Assembly (NCBI RefSeq): GCF_000829455.1
Contig: NZ_JXAK01000024.1
Span: 33,115-97,114, forward strand
DNA: 64,000 nt
From: Gordoniibacillus kamchatkensis
Lineage (GTDB): Bacteria > Bacillota > Bacilli > Paenibacillales > NBRC-103111
Direction of reading: 5' to 3'
The position numbers and the translations under genes were made by a program. Below the pieces are notes generated by a model, which was given only the letters and a program-made list of their open reading frames with translations, did not search any database and was not told the DNA's origin. Below, piece by piece: positions 29,640 through 38,708 of this stretch. How positions within the stretch are numbered: the stretch's first letter is position 1; the number at the start of each line of letters is the position of its first letter.

Positions 29640-29744
29640 AGCGAAGCGAGGCGCCAGAAAGGGTTCCTTCGACTTATATGGGGTAAGTATTGATGGTGTC
29701 TGTCTTGGCACTAACGGCCTTTTCAATCATTTCCTCGCTTCGTT
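29640..29744 (+). ncRNA. Y-RNA-like RNA 3 (no tRNA-like loop)
   Basis: A 12-bp stem (AGCGAAGCGAGG, 29640-29651, with CCTCGCTTCGTT, 29733-29744; one G-T wobble) with the signature GAGGCGCCAGAAAGGGTTCC then TTCGAC, as in RNAs 1 and 2. The 80-base interior lacks T- or D-arms; I see only a GTG...CAC pairing and an ATTGA/TCAAT closing stem. The 3' strand is preceded by ATTTCCTCG, like the others. It is probably a second Y RNA class with a different effector loop. It starts 13 bases after RNA 2. Confidence 0.75.
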
Positions 29745-29758
29745 AAGAAATAACTTAA

Positions 29759-29876
29759 GCAGCCGGTGAGGCGCTGGGATGGGTTACTTCGAGCTTAATC
29801 GACCCATGTTTTACCCGGGCAATACGGCAGGTTCGACTCCTGCAGCAAACCTATCCCGTCTTTTCCTCACCATTGC
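29759..29876 (+). ncRNA. Y-RNA-like RNA 4 (single T-arm-like hairpin)
   Basis: The stem GGTGAGG (29765-29771) pairs with CCTCACC (29865-29871), with an outer GCAG/TTGC extension. The signature is GAGGCGCTGGGATGGGTTAC then TTCGAG. The interior has a T-arm-like hairpin GCAGG TTCGACT CCTGC (29827-29843) and a CTTTTCCTC 3' strand. A D-arm is not evident, so it is a partial tRNA mimic. It ends 61 bases before the rsr start codon and could be processed from the same transcript. Confidence 0.7.
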
Positions 29877-29936
29877 TACAAAGCATATGCTTACGATGCC
29901 AGTTTTCTTCGAAAACTTTGAGGAGGTCAATCCAGT

Positions 29937-31450
29937 ATGAGTATGGCAAAAAAACTGTTCGGTTCGTTTAGACCAAATACATTCAATAAAGATCATTACC
30001 CAGCATTCTCAAGATCCCTGGAGGAGCAGTTCTTACAGACATTACTGACCAATACCATGAGTAATACCTTTTACGCAGATCAAAATGAACTGCTATCCGA
30101 TGCAGAACAGCTTCATCAAGAGATGGCGAACATTAATCCGAATTTTATGGCTAAGGCAATTTTATTTGCTCGGAACGAGGGCTTTATGAGACTGCAGCCG
30201 TTGTTTGGCTTGGCGGTTCTCTCGATTTATCGGCCGGATTTGTTTGCGAAGATCTTCCTGCTCGTGGTTCGGATTCCTTCCGATTTGTCCGACTTCCTAA
30301 TGATATTGAAAGGTATGGGGCGTGGAGAGGGCGGACGTGCCGTCAAGCGGCAGGTAAACCGTTTCTTGTCCGGAGTGTCTGAATATTGGGCTATAAAATA
30401 TAACGGACGTGGACGCGGCTACAGTCTGGGTGATGCCATTGCAACCGCTCATCCGAAACCGGAAGACTTGAAACAGCAGGCATTGTTCCGATATTTGCGG
30501 GGACTGAAGGCAAACCTTGCCTTGCTGCCTCAAGTCGAGGCTCTGGAGAATCTGAAGCTCGCCTCAACCGAGGAGGAGCAGATCGCGTGGATTGAACGTG
30601 GTAAGCTTCCTTATGAAACGGTTACGGGTGCAATCAAGCCGTCCAAAGCCGTTTGGGAAGCGCTGCTTTACCAGATGCCGACATTTGCGCTGCTCCGGCA
30701 TATGAATGCTTTGCAGCGAGCCGGGGTTTTGGAGGATAAACGCAACTTGGACTATGTGGTGAACCGTATAACCGATGAACAGGCACTGAAGAAGGCCAAA
30801 ATCATGCCCTTCCGTTTAGCGACGGCTTTCCGCCAGGTGGATCAACCGGAGTTACGGGACGCTTTGCGAGAAGCTGCCGAGCTACGTTCAATAACCTACC
30901 TGAATTCGGAGAAAAGACGGCAATTTTCCTTGATATCTCCGGCTCGATGAACGGCCAGTACTTAGAGATCGGTTCGGTGTTTGCATTGGCACTGTATAAG
31001 AAGACGCAGGGCAGTTCGTTGTTCTGGCTGTTTGATACAGAGGTTGTGGATGCTCGGCCTTCCCGCAAAGACAGTATCTTAACACAGGCGGCGCAAATCC
31101 ATGCTCGTGGAGGAACCGATACAGGCGCGCCCGTTCGGAAGCTGATCCAAGAGCGGCGGAAGGTAGATCAAATCATCATCATCACGGATGAGCAGCAAAA
31201 CAGCGGCAGTCCGTTTTATGAGCAGCTGAAACTATACCGTTCGAAAGTAAACCGGGACGTGAAGGCATTTATTGTGGATATTGCCCCGTATCGGCATGCA
31301 ATGGTACCGGATCAAGATCCTCAGACCTTCTACATTTATGGTTGGAGTGATACTGTGCTTTCTTATATCGCGCAGTCCGTTAAAGGCTATTCTTCGCTGG
31401 TGGAGAGGGTAGAGGGAGTAAGTTTAGAGGATTTGAACAAATTGGTTTGA
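29937..31450 (+). pseudogene. rsr: Rsr, bacterial Ro60 orthologue (TROVE plus vWA), frameshifted
   Basis: The TROVE ring domain occupies residues ~10-320 (FARNEGFMRLQPLFGLAVLS, WEALLYQMPTFALLRHMNAL are typical helices). At about 30887 the frame changes. The other frame continues NNLPEFGEKTAIFLDISGSMNG, the von Willebrand A domain with its MIDAS motif (DISGSM), and GGTDTGAP, IIIITDEQQ, to the stop at 31450. Repaired length is about 504 residues, normal for Rsr. Rsr/Ro60 binds Y RNAs on its outer surface and misfolded RNA ends through its central hole, and works with nucleases or with RtcB pathways. ATG 29937 follows GAGGAGG. One base missing near CTACGTTC explains the split. Confidence 0.9.
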
Positions 31451-31534
31451 GCAATAATCTTGGATTTTGTTGACTCTCTCACATTGGTTAGTAAGGTAAC
31501 GTTATACTATATGATTCAATTTTGGAGGTAACTC

Positions 31535-32213
31535 ATGAGTAGATATTTTAGCGGTTTCTTCTTAAGAACAAATAACGTCTTAGGGTGGTTATATTCTGAT
31601 GGGTTATTTGGAATGAAGAAAGCAGGCAATATATTATCCTTACTATTTTTGCTTGTAGGTTTGACCGTAAAGATATTTAGCAGTATTGAATATCTGAACA
31701 GGATTATGGCCGGTATAATGATGCTATTTGTGTTGTTCCTCTTTTTTATTGCTGGATTTAGAGTTTATGTGATTAAACCCCCAAAGTTAATCCGTGGAAG
31801 CAGTAAAACCCCGTCTGAACTTTTTAACACTTTTTCACACGGAGCTTACATATATGGGATTATTATTTTTTCTTTTATATCCTCATACTTTACTGGAGGA
31901 ATTGTTCTCGTGGTTTCAAGATTTTTCTTGAATAATGACTTTAACCTTTCAAGAGTGTTTTACTATTTATTTTTTTTCTACATCTGCAATATTTACAGTT
32001 TTATATTTTATGTACCATATCGTAATGAAAAAGGTATCCACAAAGATTGTTAAGGCTAGAATTTCTTTATATTTAGCAATTACAGCTACACTTGCTACGG
32101 GAGTGTTTGGACTTCAAATTAAGGAAATCTTAACCCCAATGATAACTTTCTTAGGTTTAGGATTTGCTTGGTTAAAGTATTTCGTGGATAAAGTCGATTG
32201 TGAAAGTACGTAG
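31535..32213 (+). pseudogene. Membrane protein of unknown function, frameshifted
   Basis: The first frame (from ATG 31535, behind TTGGAGG) has about four hydrophobic segments (ILSLLFLLVGLTVKIF, IMAGIMMLFVLFLFFIAGF, IYGIIIFSFISSYFTGGIVL, VFYYLFFFYI). At the T8 run near 31970 the frame shifts; the other frame continues with FFSTSAIFTVLYFMYHIVMKK and ends with a further pair of hydrophobic segments (LAITATLATGVFGL, MITFLGLGFAWLKYFV). The likely original protein is about 225 residues. The indel lies in a homopolymer, so a sequencing error is possible. It sits between rsr and the nucleotidyltransferase gene, in AT-rich sequence unlike them, and looks like an insertion into the cluster. Confidence 0.6.
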
Positions 32214-32307
32214 AATACAGACTAATGATGCAAATTTTAGGTGCGAAAAGCGCATTAATTTATTTATAGATCTTTTCGTTCAATTAATCCAGAGAGGGGA
32301 GCCCGCC

Positions 32308-33099
32308 ATGTCGGATGTTAAACAGCAAGTACTAGAGGAGCTAAGAAAAATTGAAAAGGAAGAGAACGTTCGAATCCTGTATGCTTGCGAATCGGGCAGC
32401 CGCGCATGGGGGTTCCCGTCCAAGGACAGCGACTACGACGTTAGATTTCTCTATGTTAGACCGGTGGACTGGTACTTATCGATCTTCGAGAAGCGGGATG
32501 TCATCGAGCGTCCGATCAGCGAGATGCTGGACATCAATGGCTGGGATCTGCGAAAGGCATTGAACTTGTTCCGCAAATCCAATCCTCCGCTGCTCGAGTG
32601 GCTTCAGTCTCCGATCGTCTATATGGAGAATCATGCGATAGCGGAGCAAATCCGCTGGATTTCACCTTTCACGTTTTCCCCGAAGTCCTGTATGTTTCAC
32701 TATTTGCACATGGCAAAGGGGAACTACCGGGAGTATCTGCAAGGGGATCAGGTGAAAATCAAAAAGTATTTTTATGTTCTCCGCCCGATTTTGGCATGTG
32801 AGTGGATCGAGAAGCATAATACCATGCCACCTATAGAATTTGATCGGCTGGTTGATGCAGTTGTGCCTAGGGGAAGCGAGCTTAAAACGATTATCGACGG
32901 TTTGATTATCCACAAAAAGGCGGGCGATGAAATGGATTACGAACCAAGGATCAACCCCATCAACGAGTATTTGGAAGCAAAAATAGAGTATTACGAACGG
33001 ATGGCATCGGGGATGAAAACCTCCGGTGAAGGCCAGGAACAGCGGCTTGACGATTTGTTCCGATCGGTGCTGAAGGAAGTTTGGGAAGAGGTGAAGTGA
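32308..33099 (+). CDS. RlaP-like RNA-repair nucleotidyltransferase
   Basis: A 263-residue protein with the polymerase-beta nucleotidyltransferase motif: ESGSRAWGFPSKDSDYDVRF (Gly30-Ser31 and metal-binding Asp42/Asp44). The downstream NGWDLRKALNLFRKSNPPLLEWL and IKKYFYVLRPILACEWI segments fit the YcgL/RlaP family, which accompanies RtcB and other RNA-ligase loci. It probably adds nucleotides to, or modifies, the 3' ends of cleaved RNA (inference from family and neighbours). ATG 32308 is chosen because of AGAGGGGA upstream. It ends 3 bases before the helical-repeat gene. Confidence 0.8.
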   Translation: MSDVKQQVLEELRKIEKEENVRILYACESGSRAWGFPSKDSDYDVRFLYVRPVDWYLSIFEKRDVIERPISEMLDINGWDLRKALNLFRKSNPPLLEWLQSPIVYMENHAIAEQIRWISPFTFSPKSCMFHYLHMAKGNYREYLQGDQVKIKKYFYVLRPILACEWIEKHNTMPPIEFDRLVDAVVPRGSELKTIIDGLIIHKKAGDEMDYEPRINPINEYLEAKIEYYERMASGMKTSGEGQEQRLDDLFRSVLKEVWEEVK

Positions 33100-33102
33100 A
33101 CG

Positions 33103-34668
33103 ATGGTTATTTTCTTCGATAGAGCTAAACGGCCACTTTGGGAGGGCAAGTCCTCCATTTATTCCTATATTCAGGGACAAGGGGAATCCGTGGACGGATC
33201 GCTGCCGGATGACGAGGAATTTTGGTCCGGCAGTAAAATCAGATGGGTAGCTGGCGGTATGGATGGAGCATTTGGACATCATGCCGGACCTGCTAAGATG
33301 ACGGATGAGGCACGAGAGCTGGTTCACCTACTAGCGAAGCAATCCAGAAAGCCTAAGAATTCAACAAGAAAGGAACTATATGCTAAGCTTGTGAAGACAG
33401 ATATGGGTGGCATGATTGATGCCGTTTTAGATGAAGTACGCAAGCAGCCCGGTATACAGCCGGGTGCCTTATTCCTTGAGGCAAAATGGTTCGCGGAAAA
33501 TGCGGCTCATCGAAATGTCGTCAAATTCGGAATTGCAATGCTGGGCCTTTTTCAGAACGAGCAAGTAAAGGAACTGCTTCTAACGCTGGGGAGTCACGAG
33601 GAATTTACGCTATATGCCGCGGTTGCGATTCATAATGGAATGGAAGATAGCAACCAAGCTCTATTTGAATTGGCTCAACGTGTTCATGGCTGGGGGAAAA
33701 TACATATCGTCGAGAGGCTTGAGCCGGCTAATCAGGAGATAAAAGATTGGCTGCTGCGGCAAGGGTGCCACAACAGCGTCATGAACGAATATTTAGCCTG
33801 TATTTGTGCGAGAAATGGTGGTTTGCAGGAGGCGCTCTCGGCTGATCGGGTAGATAGCGCATTGTTTGATGGGGCGACCGATATCATTGAAGCATTATTG
33901 AATGGCGGGCCGGCTGAAGACATTGATGATTATGAGCATGCTCCGCAGGTGTTGTTTGAATACGTGAGGCTGACCCGGGAGATAGGGGCAGCCGTCAAGC
34001 ATCTGTCAGCTATATTTATCATTTACGACTTCTTGGCTCAGGATGAGGAGAAGTGGGCCGTTCGGATGTCGGCGGGGTGGAGCGAGCAGTTAAGAACTGA
34101 TATTAGCGATGCTTGCCAATCGATTATAGCCGACACCAAGTGGGCGGGCATCGTTATGGAGGCTGTTGGCAGCGGTGATTCGTCGGACCGTTACTATGGC
34201 GTAGCTTGTGCCGAAAAGCTTGGCATGGATATTTGGGACACTCTCTTTGATCAGCTTGCCGAAAACCCGCTGCAGGATTTTCATTTTATACAGCTCATGA
34301 AATCGAATGATCCAAACCGAATTCGGAAGTTTGTTCAATTCGCCACCGAACATCTTCCCTTGCAGCAAATCGCCTCTGGCCCCGGGAATGAGATGGGATT
34401 TGGCAAAGAATATGCAACACATAGGAATTTGGGCGCTATTTTGCAGAGCTTGGATCGATTCGAGGGGATTGGTACGGAATTGATTTTCACTGGCCTGAAC
34501 AGTCCAGTGATCTCAAATCGGAACATGGCAATCAAGGCATTAGAGGGCTGGAACTTTGCTTCTTGGGGTGAGCGGCTTGTTGAAGCGGTCACTCACTTAT
34601 CAGAAGTGGAACCTGAAGACTCGGTAAAAGAACGACTTCACAAACTCCGTGAGGCAAAAGGTTTGTAA
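33103..34668 (+). CDS. Helical-repeat protein of the RtcB cluster (similar proteins mislabelled limonene hydroxylase)
   Basis: A 521-residue protein. The N-terminal ~70 residues (IFFDRAKRPLWEGKSSIYSYIQ) are a beta-rich unit, and the rest is made of HEAT-like helices (AENAAHRNVVKFGIAMLGLF, LLLTLGSHEEFTLYAAVAIH, NRNMAIKALEGWNFASW). No enzymatic motif is seen. In databases such proteins carry the name limonene hydroxylase, which the sequence does not support. Its place between the RlaP-like gene (3 bases) and rtcB (about 40 bases) makes it part of the RNA-repair operon. A structural or RNA-binding role is likely. Confidence 0.75.
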   Translation: MVIFFDRAKRPLWEGKSSIYSYIQGQGESVDGSLPDDEEFWSGSKIRWVAGGMDGAFGHHAGPAKMTDEARELVHLLAKQSRKPKNSTRKELYAKLVKTDMGGMIDAVLDEVRKQPGIQPGALFLEAKWFAENAAHRNVVKFGIAMLGLFQNEQVKELLLTLGSHEEFTLYAAVAIHNGMEDSNQALFELAQRVHGWGKIHIVERLEPANQEIKDWLLRQGCHNSVMNEYLACICARNGGLQEALSADRVDSALFDGATDIIEALLNGGPAEDIDDYEHAPQVLFEYVRLTREIGAAVKHLSAIFIIYDFLAQDEEKWAVRMSAGWSEQLRTDISDACQSIIADTKWAGIVMEAVGSGDSSDRYYGVACAEKLGMDIWDTLFDQLAENPLQDFHFIQLMKSNDPNRIRKFVQFATEHLPLQQIASGPGNEMGFGKEYATHRNLGAILQSLDRFEGIGTELIFTGLNSPVISNRNMAIKALEGWNFASWGERLVEAVTHLSEVEPEDSVKERLHKLREAKGL

Positions 34669-34709
34669 GTACGGGAGTAGCATTCATTATATAGGAGTTG
34701 AATGGTTGT

Positions 34710-35936
34710 ATGGCTTATCAAAATATAGACGGCGTGCGGGTCTGGGGTAACCCAGACAGCGGAGCGCTGGCTCAAGCGAAAACGTGCGCGGAAACCGGTC
34801 ATGTGGTGCAAACCTTGCTCATGGCAGATCATCATAAGGGCTACAGCCAGCCGATCGGTGGGGTGGTTGTATACGACGGGCAAATCTCTCCCTCGGGCGT
34901 TGGTTATGATATTGCGTGCGGAAATAAAGCAATACGAACCAGCTTGTTTGCCCATGACATAAAGTCTGGTTTGAAGAACATTATGGATGAGGTCGCTCGC
35001 AAAATCTCCTTCGGGGTAGGTCGTGTCAATAATGAAAAGGTCGACCATGACCTTTTCGACGATCCGGATTGGGCCGTTTACAGGGTGGTAGGGAAGCAGG
35101 AGCACGACAAACTGAAAGCATTGGCACAGAGTCAGCTCGGCACGGTCGGCAGCGGCAACCACTTCGTAGACTTGTTTGAAGAAACGGGAACCGGCCGTTT
35201 GTGGATTGCGAATCATTTCGGAAGCAGGGGGTTCGGGCATAAAACGGCGAGCGGTTTTATCAACCTAGCTGCTGGCAGAGAGTTTCTCGCAAACGCCCCC
35301 GGTGAGAAGATGGATCAGCCGCCAGTACTGCTGGATTTGAACAGCGAACTGGGCGATATGTATTACAGAGCGATGAAGCTGGCTGGACGTTACGCCTATG
35401 CCGGACGGGATTATGTGATCCGGCAAGTATTAGCCATTCTGGGAACGGAAGCGGACATTGAAGTGCATAACCATCATAACTATGCATGGAAAGAGACGCA
35501 CAATGGAAAAGAGGTTATCGTCGTCCGAAAAGGGGCAACCCCGTCTGCACCTGGTCAGGTTGGTTTTATCGGCGGCAGTATGGGGGATATATCCGTTATC
35601 GTAAAGGGGAAGGACAGTACAGAGAACCGGGATTCGTATTACAGCACCGTTCACGGAGCGGGACGCATCATGAGCCGGACCCAAGCGGCAGGCAAAATGA
35701 ACTGGAAAACCCGCACCCGAAGCGGCGGTCAAATAACTACGGAGCAAATGATGGAGGCTGTTCGGGATTTCGGTGTGGAACTGCGCGGCGCAGGCACGGA
35801 TGAAAGTCCTTTTGTTTACCGGAAGCTTCAAGAGGTGCTGGATGCGCATGCGGAAACGATCGAGGTTATGCACGTGCTGAAACCGATTGGTGTTTGCATG
35901 GCTGGAGCGGATGAGTTTGATCCGTATAAGGATTGA
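34710..35936 (+). CDS. rtcB: RtcB RNA ligase (3'-phosphate/2',3'-cyclic phosphate)
   Basis: A 408-residue protein with the RtcB hallmarks: LLMADHHKGYSQPIGG, SGVGYDIACGNKA (metal-binding Cys70), GSGNHFVDL (about 147), HNHHNYAW, VVRKGATPS and HGAGRIMSR with the guanylylated His315 (equivalent to the catalytic histidine of known RtcB). All expected metal and GTP-binding residues are visible and the frame is intact. RtcB joins 3'-phosphate or cyclic-phosphate ends to 5'-OH ends using GTP and Mn2+, and partners with Ro60/Y RNA clusters such as rsr-yrlBA-rtcBA of Salmonella. ATG 34710 is preferred over TTG 34698, because AGGAG is at 34693-34697. No rtcA is present here. Confidence 0.95.
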   Translation: MAYQNIDGVRVWGNPDSGALAQAKTCAETGHVVQTLLMADHHKGYSQPIGGVVVYDGQISPSGVGYDIACGNKAIRTSLFAHDIKSGLKNIMDEVARKISFGVGRVNNEKVDHDLFDDPDWAVYRVVGKQEHDKLKALAQSQLGTVGSGNHFVDLFEETGTGRLWIANHFGSRGFGHKTASGFINLAAGREFLANAPGEKMDQPPVLLDLNSELGDMYYRAMKLAGRYAYAGRDYVIRQVLAILGTEADIEVHNHHNYAWKETHNGKEVIVVRKGATPSAPGQVGFIGGSMGDISVIVKGKDSTENRDSYYSTVHGAGRIMSRTQAAGKMNWKTRTRSGGQITTEQMMEAVRDFGVELRGAGTDESPFVYRKLQEVLDAHAETIEVMHVLKPIGVCMAGADEFDPYKD

Positions 35937-36078
35937 GGCATTTCCAAAAGCTCATCAATTTGAGGTGATTATATTGTTGGTTCAAGTTAGTAGTTTCATC
36001 ATGCCCGGCCTGTAAGGGATGACATAAATTCCCTTGGCTCCTTTGCAGGCTGGGCCTTTTCCCAAGGGGCGTGATGGA

Positions 36079-36324
36079 ATGAAAAACAAATCTAGAATTC
36101 GAACGCGTGCGTATTACCGGCATCATCGAAAAAGGGTGATCCAGCGTAAAAGCAAGATTGCTAGGCAGTTCGGATGGCATGTGAAGTTTGCCGGGAAGTT
36201 TGCAATGGGTAAGATTCATTGTTCCTGCTTCTATTGCAGGAGAAAGACAAGGGAACTGGGATTGCCTAAGTCCGATTTTGTAAGGCTTGAACGTATGGAT
36301 GATTTTTATGATTTGGAAGAATAG
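36079..36324 (+). CDS. Small basic protein with a Cys cluster, downstream of rtcB
   Basis: An 81-residue protein with a highly basic N-terminal half (RIRTRAYYRHHRKRVIQRKS), a short loop, then KIHCSCFYCRRKTRE (three cysteines in CxCxxC arrangement) and an acidic end (RMDDFYDLEE). ATG 36079 is chosen over the overlapping ATG 36074, which stops immediately. The charge pattern suggests nucleic-acid binding, perhaps with zinc. Similar small proteins occur beside Rtc-type loci and in phages, but I cannot name a family. It is 140 bases from rtcB and probably in the same unit. Confidence 0.6.
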   Translation: MKNKSRIRTRAYYRHHRKRVIQRKSKIARQFGWHVKFAGKFAMGKIHCSCFYCRRKTRELGLPKSDFVRLERMDDFYDLEE

Positions 36325-36351
36325 TATATTATCTTTTCGAAACGGGAACCT

Positions 36352-36384
36352 GCCGTAGATGTAATGTCTACGGCCGTTTATATT
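36352..36384 (+). terminator. Possible terminator after the rtcB unit
   Basis: GCCGTAGA pairs perfectly with TCTACGGC around a 7-base loop, followed by a modest T-rich tail (GTTTATATTT). It is about 28 bases after the stop of the small basic protein. Confidence 0.55.
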
Positions 36385-36420
36385 TACGGAATAAGAATAA
36401 GGGGCCCTGACATTCACTAA

Positions 36421-36630
36421 TGAATTACGTATAGTCCAAATGCATTAAGATTATTTCATCACATTGCAAGAAATGTGAAGCAGAATGGCCCAGTAAGGTT
36501 AACAGCATATGGTCAGGATCGACTCTCGCGTGAAGGAAAATATGAATTTGTTGTTTTTGGTGCAGATCGATTCTTTATAGAGAATATGAGTTTACTTGGC
36601 CTAGCCCCTTTTTATACTACAAATTCATAG
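36421..36630 (+). pseudogene. Gene remnant of unrecognised origin
   Basis: An open stretch of about 64 codons without a good start, reading NALRLFHHIARNVKQNG, then VRLTAYGQDRLSREGKYEF and LLGLAPFYTTNS. It has a protein-like composition. It ends at TAG 36628 and is followed by a terminator, so it is probably the 3' end of a lost gene. Confidence 0.4.
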
Positions 36631-36643
36631 ATGGACATATTTG

Positions 36644-36672
36644 AAGCCCAAGAAGCTAATTGGGTTTTTTTG
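36644..36672 (+). terminator. Terminator between the gene remnant and the DUF2075 gene
   Basis: AGCCCAA pairs with TTGGGTT around AGAAGCTAA-type loop bases, followed by six to seven Ts. Confidence 0.7.
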
Positions 36673-36790
36673 TCGCTATGAGTTAACTAAGCATACTAAT
36701 ATCATCATATGTGACAAATAAGTATGGTACAATTTAACTAATCGACTGCTTAAGGAGCCAACTTATGAAAAGCACAAATGAGGTGAAACC

Positions 36791-38671
36791 ATGATTGTAT
36801 ATGAAGCAACGAAGAACGAATTTATCACGGATGTGTTCATGGATAATCTAGTTGAACATATTAGCACGAATTTTAAAGAGAAGATCGGCAATGTAAATAT
36901 TGGAGAAGTTAGGGCGTGGGACCGGTCCATGCAATACATGTATCGAGTTCTGGTAGATCCGGAAATTCCTGCAAATGCCGGAGTGGCTATTGAGTTTAAA
37001 GTTCCCTACACGTCGAAGCGGATTGACTTTCTTATCTCCGGCAGGAATGATCGTTCCGATTCTGTCATGGTCGTTGAATTGAAACAGTGGGATTCTCTTG
37101 AAAAGGTAGAAGGTAAAGAAGCGATTGTCAAGACTTTTCTAAACAAAGGGGTAAAGGAGACGCCTCATCCTTCTTATCAAGTATGGTCCTACTCGGCCCT
37201 AATTGAGGATTATAATGAAAATGTTCAGAACGAGGGGATTAAGCTCTACCCCTGCGCGTATCTACACAATTATTTGATTTCAAATTTAAATGATCCTTTG
37301 GTCGATCCTATATACCGTCCATATATTGAGCAAGCCCCTGTTTTCGCTAAAGGGGATGCGGAAAAACTAAGAAATTTTATCAAGACCTATATTAAATATG
37401 GTGATGATAAAGAGAATCTATATCGTATTGAGAGGGGGCGTATTAGGCCCTCGAAGTCGTTGCAAGATTCACTTACCAGTATGTTAAAAGGCATTAGTGA
37501 ATTTAAAATGATCGACGAACAGAAAGTGGTCTATGAAACTGCATTAGTACTTGCTAACAAGGCTCAGCGGTCAGGCCAGAAGCAGGTTCTGATTGTTGAA
37601 GGTGGTCCTGGAACCGGAAAATCGGTACTAGCAATTAATCTTTTGGTTCAATTAACGAAATCAGGTCTGGTTGCCCAATATGTAACACGAAACTCGGCTC
37701 CACGGAATGTATATGCGGCAATGCTTTCTGGGGATTTCCGTAAAACTCGGATAGACAATCTTTTTAAAGGATCAGGCAGTTATTATGAAACTCCACCTAA
37801 TGAGTTTGATGTCCTTCTCATCGATGAAGCTCACCGATTGAATGAAAAGTCGGGTATGTTTCAGAACTTGGGTGAGAATCAAGTAAAAGAAGTGATTCAA
37901 GCCGCAAGGTTTGCAGTATTTTTCATTGATGAGAGACAACGAGTGACTCTGAAAGATATCGGTAATATCGATCTAATTGAGAAATTTGCCACGGAATATG
38001 GAGCAACGGTAACGAAAGCAGAGCTCACTTCACAATTTCGTTGTGACGGCTCGGATGGTTATATAGCTTGGCTCGAAGATGTTTTGCAGATTCGAGAGAC
38101 GGCTAACGCAAGTGATTTTGGGATGGATTATGAATTTCGAGTCTTTTCCGACCCTCACGAAATGAAAGCACAGATCGAGAAGTTGAACGCACAGAAAAAT
38201 AAATCAAGAATCGTCGCAGGGTACTGCTGGGATTGGTCGAGTGATCATCGAGATGATACTACACATCTTGATATCTACATACCGGAACATGATTTTGGGA
38301 TGAGCTGGAACTTGAATAATACGGCTACCTGGGCTATTGATGCCAATTCCGTTCATGAAGCTGGTTGTATTCATACCTGCCAAGGCCTTGAGTTCGACTA
38401 CGTCGGTGTCATTATTGGAGATGATCTTCAATACAGAGATGGTCAGTTGATTACGGATTATAAGAAAAGGGCAAGAACAGACCAGTCACTTAAAGGGCTT
38501 TCTAAGATTCTGAAGGAAGACAAGGCTCGAGGTGAAAAGCTAGCTGATGATATCATTCGGAACACCTATCGTACATTAATGACTAGAGGGCAAAAGGGTT
38601 GCTTTATCTATTGTACGGATAAGGGACTTGAGCGTTATTTTAATGAGAGATTACATAGGATGAAGAAATAG
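36791..38671 (+). CDS. DUF2075-type helicase with N-terminal nuclease-like domain
   Basis: A 626-residue protein. The N-terminal ~130 residues carry a PD-(D/E)XK-like core (RIDFLISGRND and VMVVELKQW). The ATPase core has GGPGTGKS (Walker A, about 270-277), LLIDEAHR (Walker B, about 345), FFIDERQRVT and the SF1 motif HTCQGLEFDYVGVI near residue 535. The C-terminus has RTLMTRGQKGCFIYC. DUF2075 proteins are predicted SF1 DNA/RNA helicases, often found in defence islands. ATG 36791 follows GAGGTG. Transcription is likely independent, with TTAATTT-type promoter sequence in the preceding 120 bases. Confidence 0.8.
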   Translation: MIVYEATKNEFITDVFMDNLVEHISTNFKEKIGNVNIGEVRAWDRSMQYMYRVLVDPEIPANAGVAIEFKVPYTSKRIDFLISGRNDRSDSVMVVELKQWDSLEKVEGKEAIVKTFLNKGVKETPHPSYQVWSYSALIEDYNENVQNEGIKLYPCAYLHNYLISNLNDPLVDPIYRPYIEQAPVFAKGDAEKLRNFIKTYIKYGDDKENLYRIERGRIRPSKSLQDSLTSMLKGISEFKMIDEQKVVYETALVLANKAQRSGQKQVLIVEGGPGTGKSVLAINLLVQLTKSGLVAQYVTRNSAPRNVYAAMLSGDFRKTRIDNLFKGSGSYYETPPNEFDVLLIDEAHRLNEKSGMFQNLGENQVKEVIQAARFAVFFIDERQRVTLKDIGNIDLIEKFATEYGATVTKAELTSQFRCDGSDGYIAWLEDVLQIRETANASDFGMDYEFRVFSDPHEMKAQIEKLNAQKNKSRIVAGYCWDWSSDHRDDTTHLDIYIPEHDFGMSWNLNNTATWAIDANSVHEAGCIHTCQGLEFDYVGVIIGDDLQYRDGQLITDYKKRARTDQSLKGLSKILKEDKARGEKLADDIIRNTYRTLMTRGQKGCFIYCTDKGLERYFNERLHRMKK

Positions 38672-38708
38672 TGTAAGAAAGCAATGGATTATTAATTTGC
38701 AGATGTTT

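Noticed and set aside
33103..34668. Limonene hydroxylase
   Set aside because: No monooxygenase motif (haem Cys loop, flavin site) is visible; the protein consists of helical repeats.
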